Positions 5,362 to 6,807 of a DNA stretch of 6,807 bases are shown here, one piece after another. The notes under the pieces are model-generated. The model saw only the letters and a program-made list of their open reading frames with translations. It searched no databases and was not told the DNA's origin. Made by a program: the position numbers and the translations under genes. The first letter of the stretch is position 1; each line of letters begins with the position of its first letter. The stretch comes from Lysobacterales bacterium CG02_land_8_20_14_3_00_62_12 (GTDB taxonomy: Bacteria; Pseudomonadota; Gammaproteobacteria; Xanthomonadales; Ahniellaceae), in assembly GCA_002785585.1 (NCBI GenBank), contig PEUI01000327.1, positions 1 through 6,807 on the forward strand, in the 5' to 3' direction.

Positions 5362-6006
5362 ATGATCGCACTGCGCGAATCGTTGATCAGCACGGCGCAA
5401 GCACTCTCCAGCGCAGGCCTGAATACCGGTACCGCTGGCAATCTCAGTGTGCGCGCTGGCGCCGGTTTTTTGATCACGCCTTCGGGCATGCCGGCGGCAG
5501 CGATGAAACCGTCCGACCTGGTTTGGCTGGGCTTCGACGGCAGCATTCAGGGCCAACGCGAACCCTCCAGTGAGTGGCGCCTGCACCAGGATATTTTGCG
5601 CGGTCGGCCGGAGGTCAACGCAGTCATCCACAGTCATGCGATGTTTGCCACGACCCTGGCTTGTCTGCGACTGGAAGTACCGGCGTTTCACTACCTGATT
5701 GCGGTCACCGGTGCCAGCCGGATCCGCTGCGCCCCGTACACCTTGTTTGGCACGCAGGCGTTTTCCGACACCGCTGTGCAGGCGCTGGCCGACAGCAAGG
5801 CGTGCTTGCTGGCCAATCACGGCATGGTCGTCCTCGGCGCTGATCTGAACGATGCCCTGCGCCTGACCATTGAAGTCGAAACCCTGTGTGAGCGCTATTG
5901 GCGAGCCCGGCAACTGGGTGATCCCGCGGTGCTGTCGGAAGCGGAAATGGCAGCCGTCTTCGAGCGCTTCAAAACTTATGGACAGTGGGCTGGAGCTCCC
6001 GACTAA
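5362..6006 (+). CDS. Class II aldolase, L-fuculose-1-phosphate aldolase-like
   Basis: A zinc-type class II aldolase/adducin-family enzyme of 214 residues; E. coli FucA has 215. FucA splits L-fuculose-1-phosphate into DHAP and L-lactaldehyde. Similarity to FucA runs throughout: LNTGTAGNLSVR (20-31), ITPSGMP (38-44, phosphate-binding region), SSEWRLH (69-75) with catalytic Glu71, metal-binding HSH (His90, His92), CAPYTLFGT (123-131), NHGMVV with third metal ligand His153, and a C-terminal FERFKTYG like the FucA ending. All active-site residues appear intact. The start is ATG 5362 with AGGAG upstream. It stands alone: no fucose kinase, isomerase or transporter is in the window, so its physiological substrate is uncertain. 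Salvage of 5-deoxyribulose-1-phosphate, made from 5'-deoxyadenosine, is another known job for such enzymes. MtnB and AraD relatives fit less well. It is divergent from rppH and convergent with hsdM. Confidence 0.88.
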   Translation: MIALRESLISTAQALSSAGLNTGTAGNLSVRAGAGFLITPSGMPAAAMKPSDLVWLGFDGSIQGQREPSSEWRLHQDILRGRPEVNAVIHSHAMFATTLACLRLEVPAFHYLIAVTGASRIRCAPYTLFGTQAFSDTAVQALADSKACLLANHGMVVLGADLNDALRLTIEVETLCERYWRARQLGDPAVLSEAEMAAVFERFKTYGQWAGAPD

Positions 6007-6161
6007 AAACGCTTGGCGTCGCACACCCAGCAGCGTCGCAGCGCCCGCCAAACGTGGCCGCACCGCACTGAGCCGTGGCGCGGTTGGCCGCCGTCCGCTT
6101 TGTTCTGTCCCCTTTGTTCTCCGCAGCATGGCTTTGGGGCCGCTCGGGACGCGCCATCAGC
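6007..6161. other. Repeat-bearing 155-bp spacer between the aldolase gene and hsdM
   Basis: No gene is visible. The spacer holds two copies of GCGTCGCA (6016-6023 and 6033-6040), an interrupted inverted repeat (GGCC 6056-6059 and ACCGC 6062-6066 pairing with GCGGT 6080-6084 and GGCC 6086-6089), and two copies of CTTTGTTCT (6098-6106 and 6112-6120). No clear intrinsic terminator serves either convergent gene. This may be the boundary between core chromosome and an acquired segment, but that is inference. Confidence 0.5.
6098..6120. repeat. Direct repeat CTTTGTTCT x2 with a 5-base spacer
   Basis: CTTTGTTCT occurs at 6098-6106 and again, exactly, at 6112-6120. On the minus strand this reads AGAACAAAG, GGGAC, AGAACAAAG, which contains the string AAAGGGGACAGA. 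It starts 42 bases beyond the hsdM stop. I recall similar AAAGGGGACAG strings as dispersed intergenic repeats, often near IS200-like REP-associated transposases in proteobacteria. That recollection is unverified. Confidence 0.5.
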
Positions 6162-6807
6162 CTAAGGCAGCAGCGGCTTGCCCAGCTCCTTCAGGTAGGC
6201 ATTGTGCTTCACCGTCGCCGTCTGGATCATCGCCGAAATCTCCACCAGTCCCGCATTCGTCGCCTCCAGACTGATCTCTTCCTCGCCCACCGCCGTGCTG
6301 ATGTAGCGGGAGATGTTCAGATTGAAGTCGTTCTTCTCGATCTCGTCCATTTCCACCCGGCGGGAGTAGCGGGGCTCTTCTTTTCGAAATTGGTAGGTGT
6401 CGATGATCTTGGCGATGTGGTCCGCCGTGAGTTGGTTCTGGCGTTTGCCTTTCACGAAGTGCTCGGCGGCGTTGATGAAGAGCACGTCGTCGGGCTTTTT
6501 GCATTTTTTGAGCACGAGGATGCAGACCGGAATGCCGGTGGAATAAAAGAGGTTTGCGGGCAGGCCGATGACGGTGTCGATGTGGCCATCTTTGAGCAGC
6601 TTGGTGCGGATGCGCTCTTCGGCACCGCCCCGGAATAGCACGCCATGCGGCAGGATGATGGCCATCACGCCTTCGTCTTTGAGGAAGTGGAAGCCGTGCA
6701 ACAGGAAGGCGAAGTCGGCGGCGGATTTGGGGGCGAGGCCGTGGTTCTTGAAGCGCACGTCCTCGCCCATGGCGTCGGTGGGGTCCCAGCGGTAGCTGAA
6801 GGGCGGA
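6162..6807 (-). CDS. hsdM: Type I restriction-modification DNA methyltransferase subunit M (HsdM), C-terminal part
   Basis: HsdM is the N6-adenine methyltransferase subunit of type I restriction-modification systems. It works with specificity subunit HsdS, and the complex with HsdR cuts unmethylated DNA. Only the last 215 residues are present; the gene continues beyond the right edge. The fragment opens with PPFSYRW, the remainder of the catalytic NPPF motif (motif IV), with the Asn codon just outside. Then follow DFAFLLHGFHFLKDEGVMA, IILPHGVLFRGGAEERIR and LPANLFYSTGIPVCILVLKK, the standard HsdM sequence after motif IV, and SRYI in the C-terminal region. The ATG at 6770 is internal, not the start. 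After the stop (6162) no hsdS follows; instead the convergent aldolase gene ends 155 bases away. The protein is Lys-rich, and two hand-counted 60-base lines (6421-6540) are about 55-58% GC, slightly below the rest, which weakly suggests acquisition. Confidence 0.93.
   Translation of the reverse strand, partial: PPFSYRWDPTDAMGEDVRFKNHGLAPKSAADFAFLLHGFHFLKDEGVMAIILPHGVLFRGGAEERIRTKLLKDGHIDTVIGLPANLFYSTGIPVCILVLKKCKKPDDVLFINAAEHFVKGKRQNQLTADHIAKIIDTYQFRKEEPRYSRRVEMDEIEKNDFNLNISRYISTAVGEEEISLEATNAGLVEISAMIQTATVKHNAYLKELGKPLLP

Noticed and set aside
6075..6638. 187-codon plus-strand open frame opposite hsdM
   Set aside because: It is antisense to a clearly recognisable HsdM C-terminal region; the His/Val/Asp-rich product has no family likeness.

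Overview
The window looks like a stretch of GC-rich gammaproteobacterial chromosome, most likely from Xanthomonadales (Lysobacterales) or a close relative. The evidence is a GspB-type type II secretion gene, a gammaproteobacterial peptidoglycan-recycling ligase (Mpl), an RppH whose N-terminus closely resembles the E. coli protein, and a short-LID adenylate kinase of 188 residues. As I recall, Xanthomonas and Xylella have that short form, whereas E. coli and Pseudomonas have the longer one. The lineage is an inference from protein families only.

Layout. (1) 1-1610, plus strand: the 3' part of gspB, then a rhomboid intramembrane protease five bases later, probably one transcription unit. (2) 1659-3565, minus strand: a five-helix membrane protein of unknown function overlaps the start of mpl in an ATGA junction, so the two are probably translationally coupled. 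(3) 3634-3882, plus: a small TusA/SirA-family sulfur carrier, divergent from the membrane protein. (4) 3887-4453, minus: adk, ending four bases from the end of the sulfur-carrier gene. (5) 4612-5181, minus: rppH, upstream of adk; a possible adk promoter and a short palindrome lie between them. (6) 5182-5361: a divergent intergenic region with a perfect 10-bp inverted repeat. (7) 5362-6006, plus: a class II aldolase very close to L-fuculose-1-phosphate aldolase. (8) 6162-6807, minus: the C-terminal part of a type I restriction-modification DNA methylase (HsdM), cut by the window edge inside its catalytic NPPF motif.

Most genes are housekeeping: secretion, wall recycling, sulfur transfer, nucleotide balance and mRNA 5'-end processing. 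No complete novel system is visible. The likeliest accessory region is the right edge, where hsdM enters. It has no hsdS downstream, and a repeat-bearing spacer (6007-6161) separates it from the aldolase. Other points worth checking are the gspB-rhomboid pairing, the unknown membrane protein fused translationally to mpl, and the inverted repeat between rppH and the aldolase gene. No tRNA, rRNA, CRISPR array, insertion sequence or transposase was seen, and no gene-free stretch exceeds 300 bases.
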